NCBI GenBank assembly: GCA_934636435.1
Contig: CAKUAQ010000047.1
Coordinates: 1-12,942 of the forward strand
DNA from: an uncultured Eubacteriales bacterium
Lineage (GTDB): Bacteria > Bacillota > Clostridia > Oscillospirales > Acutalibacteraceae
Reading direction: 5' to 3'
Length of the DNA stretch: 12,942 bases
The stretch's first letter is position 1. Each line of letters starts with the position of its first letter. Below, piece after piece: positions 6,052 through 12,336 of this stretch. A program made the translations under genes and the position numbers. Below the pieces are notes generated by a model that worked only from the letters and a program-made list of their open reading frames with translations, was not told where the DNA came from and made no database searches.

Positions 6052-7488
6052 TCAATACGCCTTGCCCCAGACCACCATAGACTTCGCCGGGCGGCCGCAG
6101 CACACGCAGGTTTCCGCCAGCGTCTCCTGTTCAAAGGGCATACACCGGCTGGTGACGCCCGCCTCTTCCTTCAGGCGGTTCTCGCAAGCCACATCGCCGC
6201 ACCACATTGCCTTGATCAGACCGGGGTGGGTAGCCGCCAGCTCCGTCAGCTCTTCCAGAGAGATGGCGGAATAGGTCATGCTCTCCCGCCGCTCCAGCGC
6301 CTTTTGATACAGGCCGTCGTGCACCGCCTTAAGCAGCTGCGGGATCACCGTCTCCAGCTCATCCAGCGACACCACGGTCTTTTCCCGGTTATCCCGGCGC
6401 ACCAGCACGCACTGGTTATTCTCGATATCCCGCGGGCCGATCTCCAGCCGCAGCGGCACACCCTTCATCTCGTATTCCGCAAACTTCCAGCCGGGGCTGT
6501 TGTCGCTGTCGTCCAGCTTCACCCGCGCCACCGTCTGCAGCCGCTCCTGCAACTCCCGGGCCTTCTCCAGCACGCCCGGCTTATGCTGGGCGATGGGCAG
6601 GATCACCAGCTGCACCGGTGCCACCGCCGGAGGCAGCACCAGACCGTTATCGTCGCCGTGGGTCATAATGATGGCGCCGATGATGCGGGTAGACATCCCC
6701 CAGGAGGTCTGGTGAGGATATTGCAGCGTATTTTCCCGATCGGTATACTGGATGCCGAACGCCTTAGCAAAGCCGTCGCCGAAATAGTGGCTGGTGCCGC
6801 TCTGCAGCGCCTTGCCGTCGTGCATCATCGCCTCGATGGTGTAGGTCGCCTCCGCACCGGCAAATTTTTCTTTATCAGTCTTGCGGCCCTTGATCACCGG
6901 GATCGCCAGCGACTGCTCGCAGAAATCGGCATACACATTCAGCATCCGCTCGGTTTCCTCAATTGCCTCCTGCGCCGTCTCGTGCATGGTATGTCCCTCC
7001 TGCCAGAAGAACTCCATCGTCCGCAGGAAGGGGCGGGTGGTCTTTTCCCACCGCACCACAGAGCACCATTGATTATACAGCTTCGGCAGATCCCGATAGG
7101 AATGGATAATATCCTTGTAATGCTCACAGAACAGCGTCTCCGAGGTGGGGCGCACACACAGCCGCTCCGGCAGCTCCTCATTGCCGCCGTGGGTGACCCA
7201 TGCCACCTCCGGAGCAAAGCCCTCGACATGATCCTTTTCCTTTTGCAGCAGGCTCTCCGGGATGAACAGCGGCATCATCACATTCTCATGCCCCAGCGCC
7301 TTAAACCGGGCATCCAGATCCGCCTTGATATTCTCCCACAGCGCCGTGCCGTAGGGCCGCACGATCATGCAGCCCCGCACACCGGCATAGGACGCCAGCT
7401 CCGCCTTTTTCACCACATCGGTGTACCACTGGGCAAAATCGTCCTCCATCGAGGTGATGGCCTCGACCATTTTTTTATTGTCCGCCAT
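6052..7488 (-). CDS. proS: Prolyl-tRNA synthetase, type 3 (short, archaeal/eukaryotic-like)
   Basis: A class II aminoacyl-tRNA synthetase that charges tRNA-Pro with proline. The 478-residue length, lack of the bacterial editing insertion and presence of a C-terminal zinc-type domain mark the type 3 form. Landmarks are VRPTSET (112-118), class II motif 2 VRWEKTTRPFLRTMEFFWQE (145-164), the active-site stretch LQSGTSHYFGDGF (228-240), motif 3 WGMSTRIIGAIIMTHGDD (263-280), an anticodon-binding domain (about 290-395), and cysteines Cys430, Cys435, Cys461 and Cys464 as likely zinc ligands. It ends in Tyr, as I recall for this type. ATG at 7488 has GAGG with a 7-base spacer. It is the first gene of the predicted operon, with its promoter at 7543-7571. 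The leader of about 50 bases is too short for a T-box, and none is seen. Confidence 0.97.
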   Translation of the reverse strand: MADNKKMVEAITSMEDDFAQWYTDVVKKAELASYAGVRGCMIVRPYGTALWENIKADLDARFKALGHENVMMPLFIPESLLQKEKDHVEGFAPEVAWVTHGGNEELPERLCVRPTSETLFCEHYKDIIHSYRDLPKLYNQWCSVVRWEKTTRPFLRTMEFFWQEGHTMHETAQEAIEETERMLNVYADFCEQSLAIPVIKGRKTDKEKFAGAEATYTIEAMMHDGKALQSGTSHYFGDGFAKAFGIQYTDRENTLQYPHQTSWGMSTRIIGAIIMTHGDDNGLVLPPAVAPVQLVILPIAQHKPGVLEKARELQERLQTVARVKLDDSDNSPGWKFAEYEMKGVPLRLEIGPRDIENNQCVLVRRDNREKTVVSLDELETVIPQLLKAVHDGLYQKALERRESMTYSAISLEELTELAATHPGLIKAMWCGDVACENRLKEEAGVTSRCMPFEQETLAETCVCCGRPAKSMVVWGKAY

Positions 7489-7542
7489 TGGATTGCCTCA
7501 CTTTCCGGGTTTTGCTACGAACCCACAATAATACAGTATAGT

Positions 7543-7571
7543 AGTATACCGTATTTCCCCGGAATTTTCAA
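7543..7571 (-). promoter_or_regulatory. Sigma-A promoter of the proS operon
   Basis: On the minus strand, TTGAAA (7566-7571) is separated by exactly 17 bases from TATACT (7543-7548), close to the sigma-A consensus. Transcription would start near 7536, giving a leader of about 48 bases before the proS ATG. A second TATACT copy lies just downstream at 7535-7540 but has no good -35 partner. Confidence 0.75.
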
Positions 7572-7606
7572 CCATTATTGCAAACTTCCCGAAAAAATCT
7601 GCAACA

Positions 7607-7641
7607 GACGGGCGCGCAAGCCAAAAAAATAAGCGCCCGTC
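7607..7641. other. GC-rich hairpin upstream of the proS promoter
   Basis: GACGGGCGC (7607-7615) and GCGCCCGTC (7633-7641) are perfect 9-base complements enclosing a 17-base loop that carries a run of seven A on the plus strand. It lies between the divergent proS and DUF378 genes and is not followed by a clear T-run on either strand, so it is not a normal terminator. It could be an insulator hairpin, a protein site, or part of a leader RNA for the DUF378 gene. The rest of 7642-7770 shows no gene and no convincing promoter. Confidence 0.5.
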
Positions 7642-7793
7642 CATCCCTATGGCGTGTGCGCATCACCGACACAAAGCAATTTGGGCGGTTTTTCACGTTT
7701 TTCCGCACCGGCACAGAATCGCGCCATTCTGCATAATTCGCCGCCCGACGACGCATACTGTGTACGAACCGCATCGGAAAGGAGGAAGCTCTC

Positions 7794-7994
7794 GTGAATA
7801 AGGTTGCGTTGATTCTCACCATCATCGGTGCTCTGAACTGGGGCAGCATCGGATTGTTTCAGTTTGATCTGGTGGCATGGATTTTCGGCGGCGCCGGCAC
7901 TCTGTTGGCGCGAATCGTGTATACTGTGGTAGCGCTTGCCGGAATCTGGTGCATTTCGCTGCTGTTCCGTCCCAAAGTCAAGGCATCAAACTGA
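7794..7994 (+). CDS. DUF378 family small membrane protein
   Basis: A 66-residue protein with two hydrophobic helices (about 4-30 and 36-58) and the family's hallmark IGALNWGSIGLFQFDLV near the N-terminus (11-27). DUF378 proteins (YuzA-like) are small inner-membrane proteins of unknown function, widespread in Firmicutes. The start is GTG at 7794, fixed by a strong AAAGGAGG at 7778-7785 with 8-base spacing. It ends with a short basic tail (RPKVKASN). It is followed within 6 bases by a strong terminator and is therefore probably a single-gene transcript. Confidence 0.88.
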   Translation: MNKVALILTIIGALNWGSIGLFQFDLVAWIFGGAGTLLARIVYTVVALAGIWCISLLFRPKVKASN

Positions 7995-7999
7995 TTGCG

Positions 8000-8034
8000 T
8001 AAAGTCCGTCGGAGAAATTCTCCGACGGACTTTA
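8000..8034. terminator. Bidirectional intrinsic terminator
   Basis: TAAAGTCCGTCGGAGA (8000-8015) pairs perfectly with TCTCCGACGGACTTTA (8019-8034) around a 3-base loop. The AAA/TTT flanks give a short U-run in both directions. It sits between the converging DUF378 gene (ends 7994, plus) and the membrane protein gene (ends 8052, minus), so it can serve both. Confidence 0.9.
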
Positions 8035-8051
8035 CTGTTTCCGCAGCTTTT

Positions 8052-8519
8052 TCACTCGCCCCGGATATCCAGATCCAGCCATCCCTGACCCGTATGTACC
8101 GACCGATCCAGTATATACACGATATAGCTCCCCGTTTCCGGCGGCTGGGCGCGAAACTGCAGCTTCCCCCTGCCGACGCACGTGATGGTCTGCCCTGCCT
8201 GCACCGCCGCCACGCAATCCGGCGCGATCGCCGCATAATAGGTCTGCAATTGCTCCAGCGACAGCTCGCTCTGCAGCAGCACCGCCCCAAAATACCGCAC
8301 GCTCTCGCCGGAGCCGTCGTACCGTCCGGCGGCCGAATAGCTGTCCAACAGCACGGTTTGCTCCGGCAGCGACAGCGCCTTCAGACGTTTTTCCAGCGCC
8401 AGCGCACGGCTGTTATTCACCAGCGGAATCACCAGCCCCACCGTCAACAGGAATGCACCCAGCAGCACCATCAATATCCGAATGATCCGCCGACAGGTTT
8501 GCTTCATTTTATCGTTCAC
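8052..8519 (-). CDS. Single-pass membrane protein of unknown function
   Basis: A 155-residue protein that I do not recognise. A short basic N-terminus (KQTCRR) leads into one hydrophobic segment (about 12-35), followed by a soluble region of about 120 residues predicted to lie outside the membrane. That region has a possible helix, ALALEKRLKAL (39-49), a SELSLEQLQTYYAAIAPDC stretch (84-102), two cysteines (102 and 114) that might pair, and alternating strand-like segments such as GSYIVYILDRS (130-140). The start is GTG at 8519 with GGGGGA (8526-8531) six bases upstream. An upstream GTG at 8540 is rejected because it falls at or before the predicted transcription start of the promoter at 8546-8574. 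An in-frame ATG at 8507 is the alternative. It stands alone and converges on the terminator at 8000-8034. Confidence 0.75.
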   Translation of the reverse strand: MNDKMKQTCRRIIRILMVLLGAFLLTVGLVIPLVNNSRALALEKRLKALSLPEQTVLLDSYSAAGRYDGSGESVRYFGAVLLQSELSLEQLQTYYAAIAPDCVAAVQAGQTITCVGRGKLQFRAQPPETGSYIVYILDRSVHTGQGWLDLDIRGE

Positions 8520-8545
8520 GGCACATCCCCCATTCCACACCGTAC

Positions 8546-8574
8546 AGTATACAGCATCCCAGCCGATTTATCAA
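8546..8574 (-). promoter_or_regulatory. Sigma-A promoter for the membrane protein gene
   Basis: On the minus strand, TTGATA (8569-8574), a 17-base spacer and TATACT (8546-8551) form a near-consensus promoter. Transcription would start near 8539, leaving a leader of about 20 bases that holds the GGGGGA ribosome site. It is divergent from the TetR promoter, with 42 bases between the two -35 boxes. Confidence 0.78.
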
Positions 8575-8616
8575 CGGAAAAATCCGCCGGACCTTAAAAA
8601 ATATGCCAAAGCGAAC

Positions 8617-8645
8617 TTGACATTCCTCCGCCAGGTGCTTATAAT
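8617..8645 (+). promoter_or_regulatory. Consensus sigma-A promoter of the TetR gene
   Basis: TTGACA (8617-8622), a 17-base spacer and TATAAT (8640-8645) match the sigma-A consensus perfectly. The predicted start is near 8652, 44 bases before the tetR-family ATG. A promoter this strong upstream of a regulator suggests repression by the regulator itself. Confidence 0.85.
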
Positions 8646-8679
8646 AAAACAAGCGATGCGCAACAAGTGTTTTAATATA
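8640..8679 (+). promoter_or_regulatory. Inverted repeat including the -10 box, candidate TetR operator
   Basis: TATAATAAAACA (8640-8651) and TGTTTTAATATA (8668-8679) are inverted repeats matching at 11 of 12 positions, 16 bases apart. The left arm includes the -10 box and the predicted transcription start lies between the arms, so the signal is better explained as a DNA site than as an RNA hairpin. The arms are spaced more widely than in many TetR operators. That it is the site of the TetR protein encoded just downstream is inference. Confidence 0.4.
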
Positions 8680-8695
8680 GTCAGGAGGGTATATT

Positions 8696-9373
8696 ATGCC
8701 GCCGAAACCGAAATTCACCCGGTCGGAGGTCACGGATGCGGCGCTGGCTCTCGTCCGGAAGCAGGGCATCGAGCATCTGACCGCCCGGGATCTGGGGCTG
8801 CGTCTGGGCAGCTCCACCCGTCCCATCTTCACCGCATTCTGCTCTATGGAGGAGGTGCGCGAGGCGGTACATACACAGGCGCAGGAGCTGTTTGAACGCT
8901 ATATGGCCGTGGCCGAGCAATACAATCCCGCCTACAAGATGCGGGGCATGCAGTGGGTGCGTTTTGCCCGGGAGGAACCGCAGCTGTTCCGGCTGCTGTT
9001 CATGCAGCGGTCGGGAATGAATATGGATCTGAATGAAGCAGTGAAATACGTGATGTTCGGGAAAGAAAACGATCTGGCGATCATCACCCGGGATTACCAC
9101 GCCACACCGGCGCAGGCAGAGCAGCTGTTCTCGCAAATGTGGATCTATACCTACGGTCTGTGCGTGCTGGTCGCCACCGGCGTGTGCGACTTCACCCAGG
9201 GGGAGATCGCCCGGCGGCTGGGCGAAACATTTCAGGGGGCGGTGCACGTGATCCGCTGCTGCTCGTCAAGCGTAACCGGGATCCAACCGGTGCCGACAGG
9301 CTCCGAGACCGGGCGCGTCATTGCCGAGCAGCACCCGGATCTGCAAAAGCAACCGGACGCAACCATCGGTTGA
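8696..9373 (+). CDS. TetR/AcrR family transcriptional regulator
   Basis: A 225-residue predicted ligand-responsive DNA-binding repressor. Residues about 8-55 form the TetR N-terminal three-helix domain (FTRSEVTDAALALVRKQGIE, then LTARDLGLRLGSSTRPIFTAF with the recognition helix, then SMEEVREAV). The C-terminal ligand and dimer domain includes AREEPQLFRLLFMQ (91-104) and the helical ATPAQAEQLFSQMWIYTYGLCVLVATG (136-162), as in other Firmicutes TetR proteins. The last 35-40 residues (after about 187) are Ser/Thr/Gly/Pro-rich and look like an unstructured tail or a shifted frame. ATG at 8696 has AGGAGG at 8683-8688. It precedes the Xre/ABC exporter genes and is a candidate regulator of them and of itself. 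Confidence 0.88.
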   Translation: MPPKPKFTRSEVTDAALALVRKQGIEHLTARDLGLRLGSSTRPIFTAFCSMEEVREAVHTQAQELFERYMAVAEQYNPAYKMRGMQWVRFAREEPQLFRLLFMQRSGMNMDLNEAVKYVMFGKENDLAIITRDYHATPAQAEQLFSQMWIYTYGLCVLVATGVCDFTQGEIARRLGETFQGAVHVIRCCSSSVTGIQPVPTGSETGRVIAEQHPDLQKQPDATIG

Positions 9374-9394
9374 CACATTGACGGCCCTGCTTTC

Positions 9395-9423
9395 TTGCCC
9401 GCAACCGGGAAAAATCGTATCCT
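9395..9423 (+). promoter_or_regulatory. Possible weak promoter for the Xre/ABC operon
   Basis: TTGCCC (9395-9400), a 17-base spacer and TATCCT (9418-9423) fit a weak sigma-A promoter, 44 bases before the Xre gene start. Each box matches the consensus at about four of six positions, so this may be chance. The alternative is read-through from the TetR gene, since no terminator is visible in 9374-9466. Confidence 0.3.
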
Positions 9424-9466
9424 CATGGCAGAGGGCGCCGGACACCCACAACAAGGAGGAATCCCC

Positions 9467-10456
9467 ATGATCTTTGCCGATAAACTGATCTCTCTGCGCA
9501 AACGGGCGGGCTGGTCCCAAGAGGAATTGGCCAACCAGCTGGACGTCACCCGTCAATCCGTTTCCAAATGGGAGGGCGCACAATCCATCCCCGATCTGGA
9601 TAAAATCGTCCAGATGAGCCGCCTGTTCGGTGTCACTACCGACTATCTGCTCAAGGACGAGCTGGAGGAGCCGGAGAGCGCCCCCGAAGATCCGATGCCG
9701 GCGCGGCGGCGGGTCTCTCTGAAAGAGGCGTCCGCCTATCTCGCCTGCCGACGGGCGGTGGCGCCGCGCATGGCGCTGGCGACCCTTCTGTGCATCCTGT
9801 CTCCGGCGCCGCTGTTTGCGTTGGCGGCGCTGAGTGAGATTCCCGCCGCGCCGGTGTCGGAGCGCGCCGCCGTCAGCATCGGCATGTGCCTGCTGCTGCT
9901 TCTGGTGGCGGCGGGGGTGGCGCTGTTCCTCTCTGTCGGCAACCGCAGCCGGGACTTTGCTCTTCTGGACAAGGTTCCTTTTGAAACGGAATACGGCGTC
10001 GCCGGGATGGTGCAGGAGCGGCAAAAGCAGTTCGCTCCCACCGCTGCCCGCCTGTATACCCTGGGCACGGTGCTGTGTATTCTGGCGGCGGTGCCCCTGT
10101 TTCTGTCCGCCGGTCTGGCGACGAGCGATCTTGCCGGTGTGCTTGCCCTCGTTCTGCTGCTGCTGTTGGCAGGGCTGGGCTGTATGGCGTTCGTCTACGC
10201 CGGCACCGTCAGCGGCGCCATGAGCCGTCTGCTGGAGGAGGGCGCCAACGGTCGCTCCCGCAAGCGGCAGAACGCTATCCGGGGCACCGTCAGCACGGTA
10301 TACTGGCTGGCGGTGACGGCGGTGTTTCTGCTGTATACCTTCGGCCCCCGCGGCAATGGGCAGCCCCGGTACGGCTGGTTTATCTGGGCTATCGGCGGGG
10401 TGCTGTATGCCGCCGTGATGGCGGTAGTCAGTCTGTTGACCCGCCCCAAAGAGTAA
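9467..10456 (+). CDS. Xre-family helix-turn-helix regulator with a polytopic membrane domain
   Basis: A 329-residue protein joining a cytoplasmic DNA-binding domain to the membrane. Residues 1-63 are a classical HTH_3 domain (LRKRAGWSQEELANQLDVTR, then QSVSKWEGAQSIPDLDKIVQ, then LFGVTTDYLL). A charged linker (64-95) follows, then about six hydrophobic segments (near 101-123, 135-156, 196-217, 224-247, 276-292 and 304-325), with the soluble segments SRDFALLDKVPFETEYG and RLLEEGANGRSRKRQN between pairs. ATG at 9467 is chosen because AAGGAGGA (9453-9460) precedes it by 6 bases; earlier in-frame starts lack a ribosome site. The gene is 17 bases before the ABC ATPase. Proteins of this kind next to ABC exporters are common in Clostridia, so a membrane-coupled regulator of the exporter is a reasonable inference. 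Confidence 0.88.
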   Translation: MIFADKLISLRKRAGWSQEELANQLDVTRQSVSKWEGAQSIPDLDKIVQMSRLFGVTTDYLLKDELEEPESAPEDPMPARRRVSLKEASAYLACRRAVAPRMALATLLCILSPAPLFALAALSEIPAAPVSERAAVSIGMCLLLLLVAAGVALFLSVGNRSRDFALLDKVPFETEYGVAGMVQERQKQFAPTAARLYTLGTVLCILAAVPLFLSAGLATSDLAGVLALVLLLLLAGLGCMAFVYAGTVSGAMSRLLEEGANGRSRKRQNAIRGTVSTVYWLAVTAVFLLYTFGPRGNGQPRYGWFIWAIGGVLYAAVMAVVSLLTRPKE

Positions 10457-10473
10457 GAATAAGGAGGAGTTTC

Positions 10474-11382
10474 ATGGAACCTATCATCCAAATCGACCAT
10501 CTGAACAAATCGTTCGGAGAGGTGCACGCCGTGCAGGATCTGTCCTTTCAGGTCAAGCGCGGGGAGCTGTTCGCCTTTCTGGGCGTCAACGGCGCCGGCA
10601 AGTCCACCACCATCTCCATCCTGTGCGGCCAGCTGCGGGCAGACAGCGGCACGGTCACCGTCTGCGGGCATTCCGTGACAGAGGAACCGGCGACGATCGC
10701 CGCCCGTCTGGGGGTAGTGTTCCAGAATTCCGTGCTGGACCAGCCCCTGTCTGTGCGGGATAATCTGCGCAGTCGGGCGGCGCTCTACGGCATCACCGGG
10801 CAGGCGTTTGAAGCCCGGCTGCAGGAGCTGGCGCGGCTGCTGGATTTTGACAATCTGCTCCGCCGCACCGTGGGCAAGCTGTCCGGCGGACAGCGGCGGC
10901 GCATCGACGTGGCGCGGGCGCTGTTACATAAGCCGGAGATCCTCATTCTGGATGAGCCCACCACCGGATTGGATCCCCAGACCCGCCGGCAGCTGTGGGA
11001 TGTGATCGCCACCCTGCGCCGGGAGGAGGGAATGACGGTGTTCCTCACCACCCACTATATGGAAGAAGCGGCCGACGCCGATTATGTGGTGATCCTGGAC
11101 AGCGGCCGCATCGCCGCCGAGGGAACGCCCCTCTATCTCAAAAACACCTACACCGGCGATTTCATCACCCTGTACGGCGCAGAGAAAGCCGCCGTGGCTG
11201 GGTTGGGGCTGCCCACCGAGGAGCTGCGGGGCGCTCTGCGGGTGAGCGTGCCGGATACCGCCGCCGCCACCCGGCTCATCGTGGCGCATCCGGAGCTGTT
11301 CACCGACTATGAGATCACCAAGGGAAAAATGGATGATGTGTTTCTGGCTGTCACCGGCAAAAGGCTGCCGGCGAAAGGCTGA
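10474..11382 (+). CDS. ABC transporter ATP-binding protein (DrrA-type, ABC-2 exporter)
   Basis: A 302-residue ATPase that would power the permease encoded next. All motifs are canonical: Walker A GVNGAGKST (37-45), Q-loop Gln84 in VVFQNSVLD, signature LSGGQ (136-140), Walker B ILILDEP (156-162) with catalytic Glu161, D-loop GLDPQT (165-170) and H-loop His194 in LTTHYMEEA. The C-terminal 90 residues form the extra domain seen in DrrA/CcmA-like export ATPases (EGTPLYLKN to KGKMDDVFLAVTG). ATG at 10474 has AAGGAGGAG upstream; the longer open frame extending upstream overlaps the Xre gene and is not used. It lies 17 bases after the Xre gene and 12 before the permease. The substrate is unknown; drug, peptide or lipid export is typical of the family. 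Confidence 0.95.
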   Translation: MEPIIQIDHLNKSFGEVHAVQDLSFQVKRGELFAFLGVNGAGKSTTISILCGQLRADSGTVTVCGHSVTEEPATIAARLGVVFQNSVLDQPLSVRDNLRSRAALYGITGQAFEARLQELARLLDFDNLLRRTVGKLSGGQRRRIDVARALLHKPEILILDEPTTGLDPQTRRQLWDVIATLRREEGMTVFLTTHYMEEAADADYVVILDSGRIAAEGTPLYLKNTYTGDFITLYGAEKAAVAGLGLPTEELRGALRVSVPDTAAATRLIVAHPELFTDYEITKGKMDDVFLAVTGKRLPAKG

Positions 11383-11394
11383 GGAGGTGCCGCT

Positions 11395-12294
11395 ATGAGT
11401 AAGCTAAACCATATGATCCGCCGCCATATGCAGCTGTTCTTCAAGGATAAGGGGATGTTTTTCTGCTCCCTCATCACGCCGGTGATCCTGCTGGTGCTGT
11501 ACGCCACCTTTTTAGCCAAGATCTACCGGGATAGCTTTGCCGGGGCGTTACCTGCCGGTCTGACCGTAGACCCGGCGCTCATCGACGCCACCGTGGGCGG
11601 GCAGCTTATTTCCTCTTTGCTGGCGGTGTGCTGTGTGACCGTGGCTTTCTGCTCCAATCTGCTGATGGTGCAGGATAAGGTCAGCGGCGCCATCCGGGAT
11701 CTGACCGTTTCGCCCCTGCGCCATTCCACGCTGGCGCTGTCCTATTATATCGCCTCAGCGCTGTCCACCCTGCTCATCAGCCTGACGGCGTTGGGAATCA
11801 GCTTTCTGTACCTGTGGAGGATGGGCTGGTATATGTCCCTGAGCGATGTGCTGGCAATGCTGCTGGATGTGGTGCTGCTGACCCTGTTCGGGGTGGCGCT
11901 GTCCTCCTGCGTGAATTACCCGCTGAAAACCAACGGGCAGGCATCGGCGGTGGGCACCATCGTCAGCGCCGGCTACGGCTTTATATGCGGTGCGTATATG
12001 CCCATCTCCAATTTTTCCTCCGGATTGCAGACCGCCCTGTCCTTTCTCCCCGGCACCTACGGCACCAGCCTGCTGCGCAATCATGCACTGCGGGGCGTAT
12101 TCCGGGAGATGGAGCGCATCGGCTTCCCGCCGGAGGTTATCAACGGCATCCGCGGCTCTATCGACTGCAATCTCCGGTTCTTTGACCATCCGGTATCCAT
12201 CGGCGCTATGTACGCCGTGCTGTCCGGTGCCGTGGTGCTGTGCGTCGCCCTATATGTGCTGCTCAACGCCCGCCGCACCGCCGCCAAGCAGTAA
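11395..12294 (+). CDS. ABC-2 type transporter permease
   Basis: A 299-residue integral membrane protein with about six hydrophobic segments (near 23-43, 66-90, 112-140, 148-172, 183-204 and 268-290), the usual ABC-2 layout. The family features include an amphipathic N-terminus (MIRRHMQLFFKDKGMFF), the cytoplasmic loop MVQDKVSGAIRDLTVSPL (91-108) after the second segment, and the AYMPISNFSSGLQTALSFLPGTYG region (200-223) characteristic of DrrB-like permeases. ATG at 11395 has GAGGAGG upstream, beginning at the stop of the ATPase gene. It is the obvious partner of the preceding ATPase; a dimer would form the channel. The large loop after the fifth segment (about 205-265) probably faces outside. 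Direction of transport is presumed outward. Confidence 0.93.
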   Translation: MSKLNHMIRRHMQLFFKDKGMFFCSLITPVILLVLYATFLAKIYRDSFAGALPAGLTVDPALIDATVGGQLISSLLAVCCVTVAFCSNLLMVQDKVSGAIRDLTVSPLRHSTLALSYYIASALSTLLISLTALGISFLYLWRMGWYMSLSDVLAMLLDVVLLTLFGVALSSCVNYPLKTNGQASAVGTIVSAGYGFICGAYMPISNFSSGLQTALSFLPGTYGTSLLRNHALRGVFREMERIGFPPEVINGIRGSIDCNLRFFDHPVSIGAMYAVLSGAVVLCVALYVLLNARRTAAKQ

Positions 12295-12336
12295 GCTGTT
12301 CCGCGTAAATACTTTATACATGAGGAGAGACTTGTT

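Noticed and set aside
5452..7632. A 726-codon open frame on the plus strand
   Set aside because: It runs antisense through proS and the cyclophilin gene, is rich in His, Arg, Gln and Leu as expected from the opposite strand of GC-rich codons, and shows no family motif.
7489..7793. T-box or other riboswitch before proS
   Set aside because: No T-box consensus is visible on the minus strand and the promoter leaves only about 50 bases of leader.
7568..7849. A 93-codon minus-strand frame over the DUF378 gene
   Set aside because: Arg/Cys-rich, overlaps a well-supported gene on the other strand and has no good ribosome site.
9395..9466. Upstream in-frame start for the Xre protein
   Set aside because: No ribosome site precedes it and the HTH domain starts normally at the ATG at 9467, which has AAGGAGGA six bases upstream.
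10075..10473. N-terminal extension of the first ABC ATPase
   Set aside because: It overlaps the Xre/membrane gene in another frame; the ATG at 10474 has a strong ribosome site and begins the ABC domain at the normal place.
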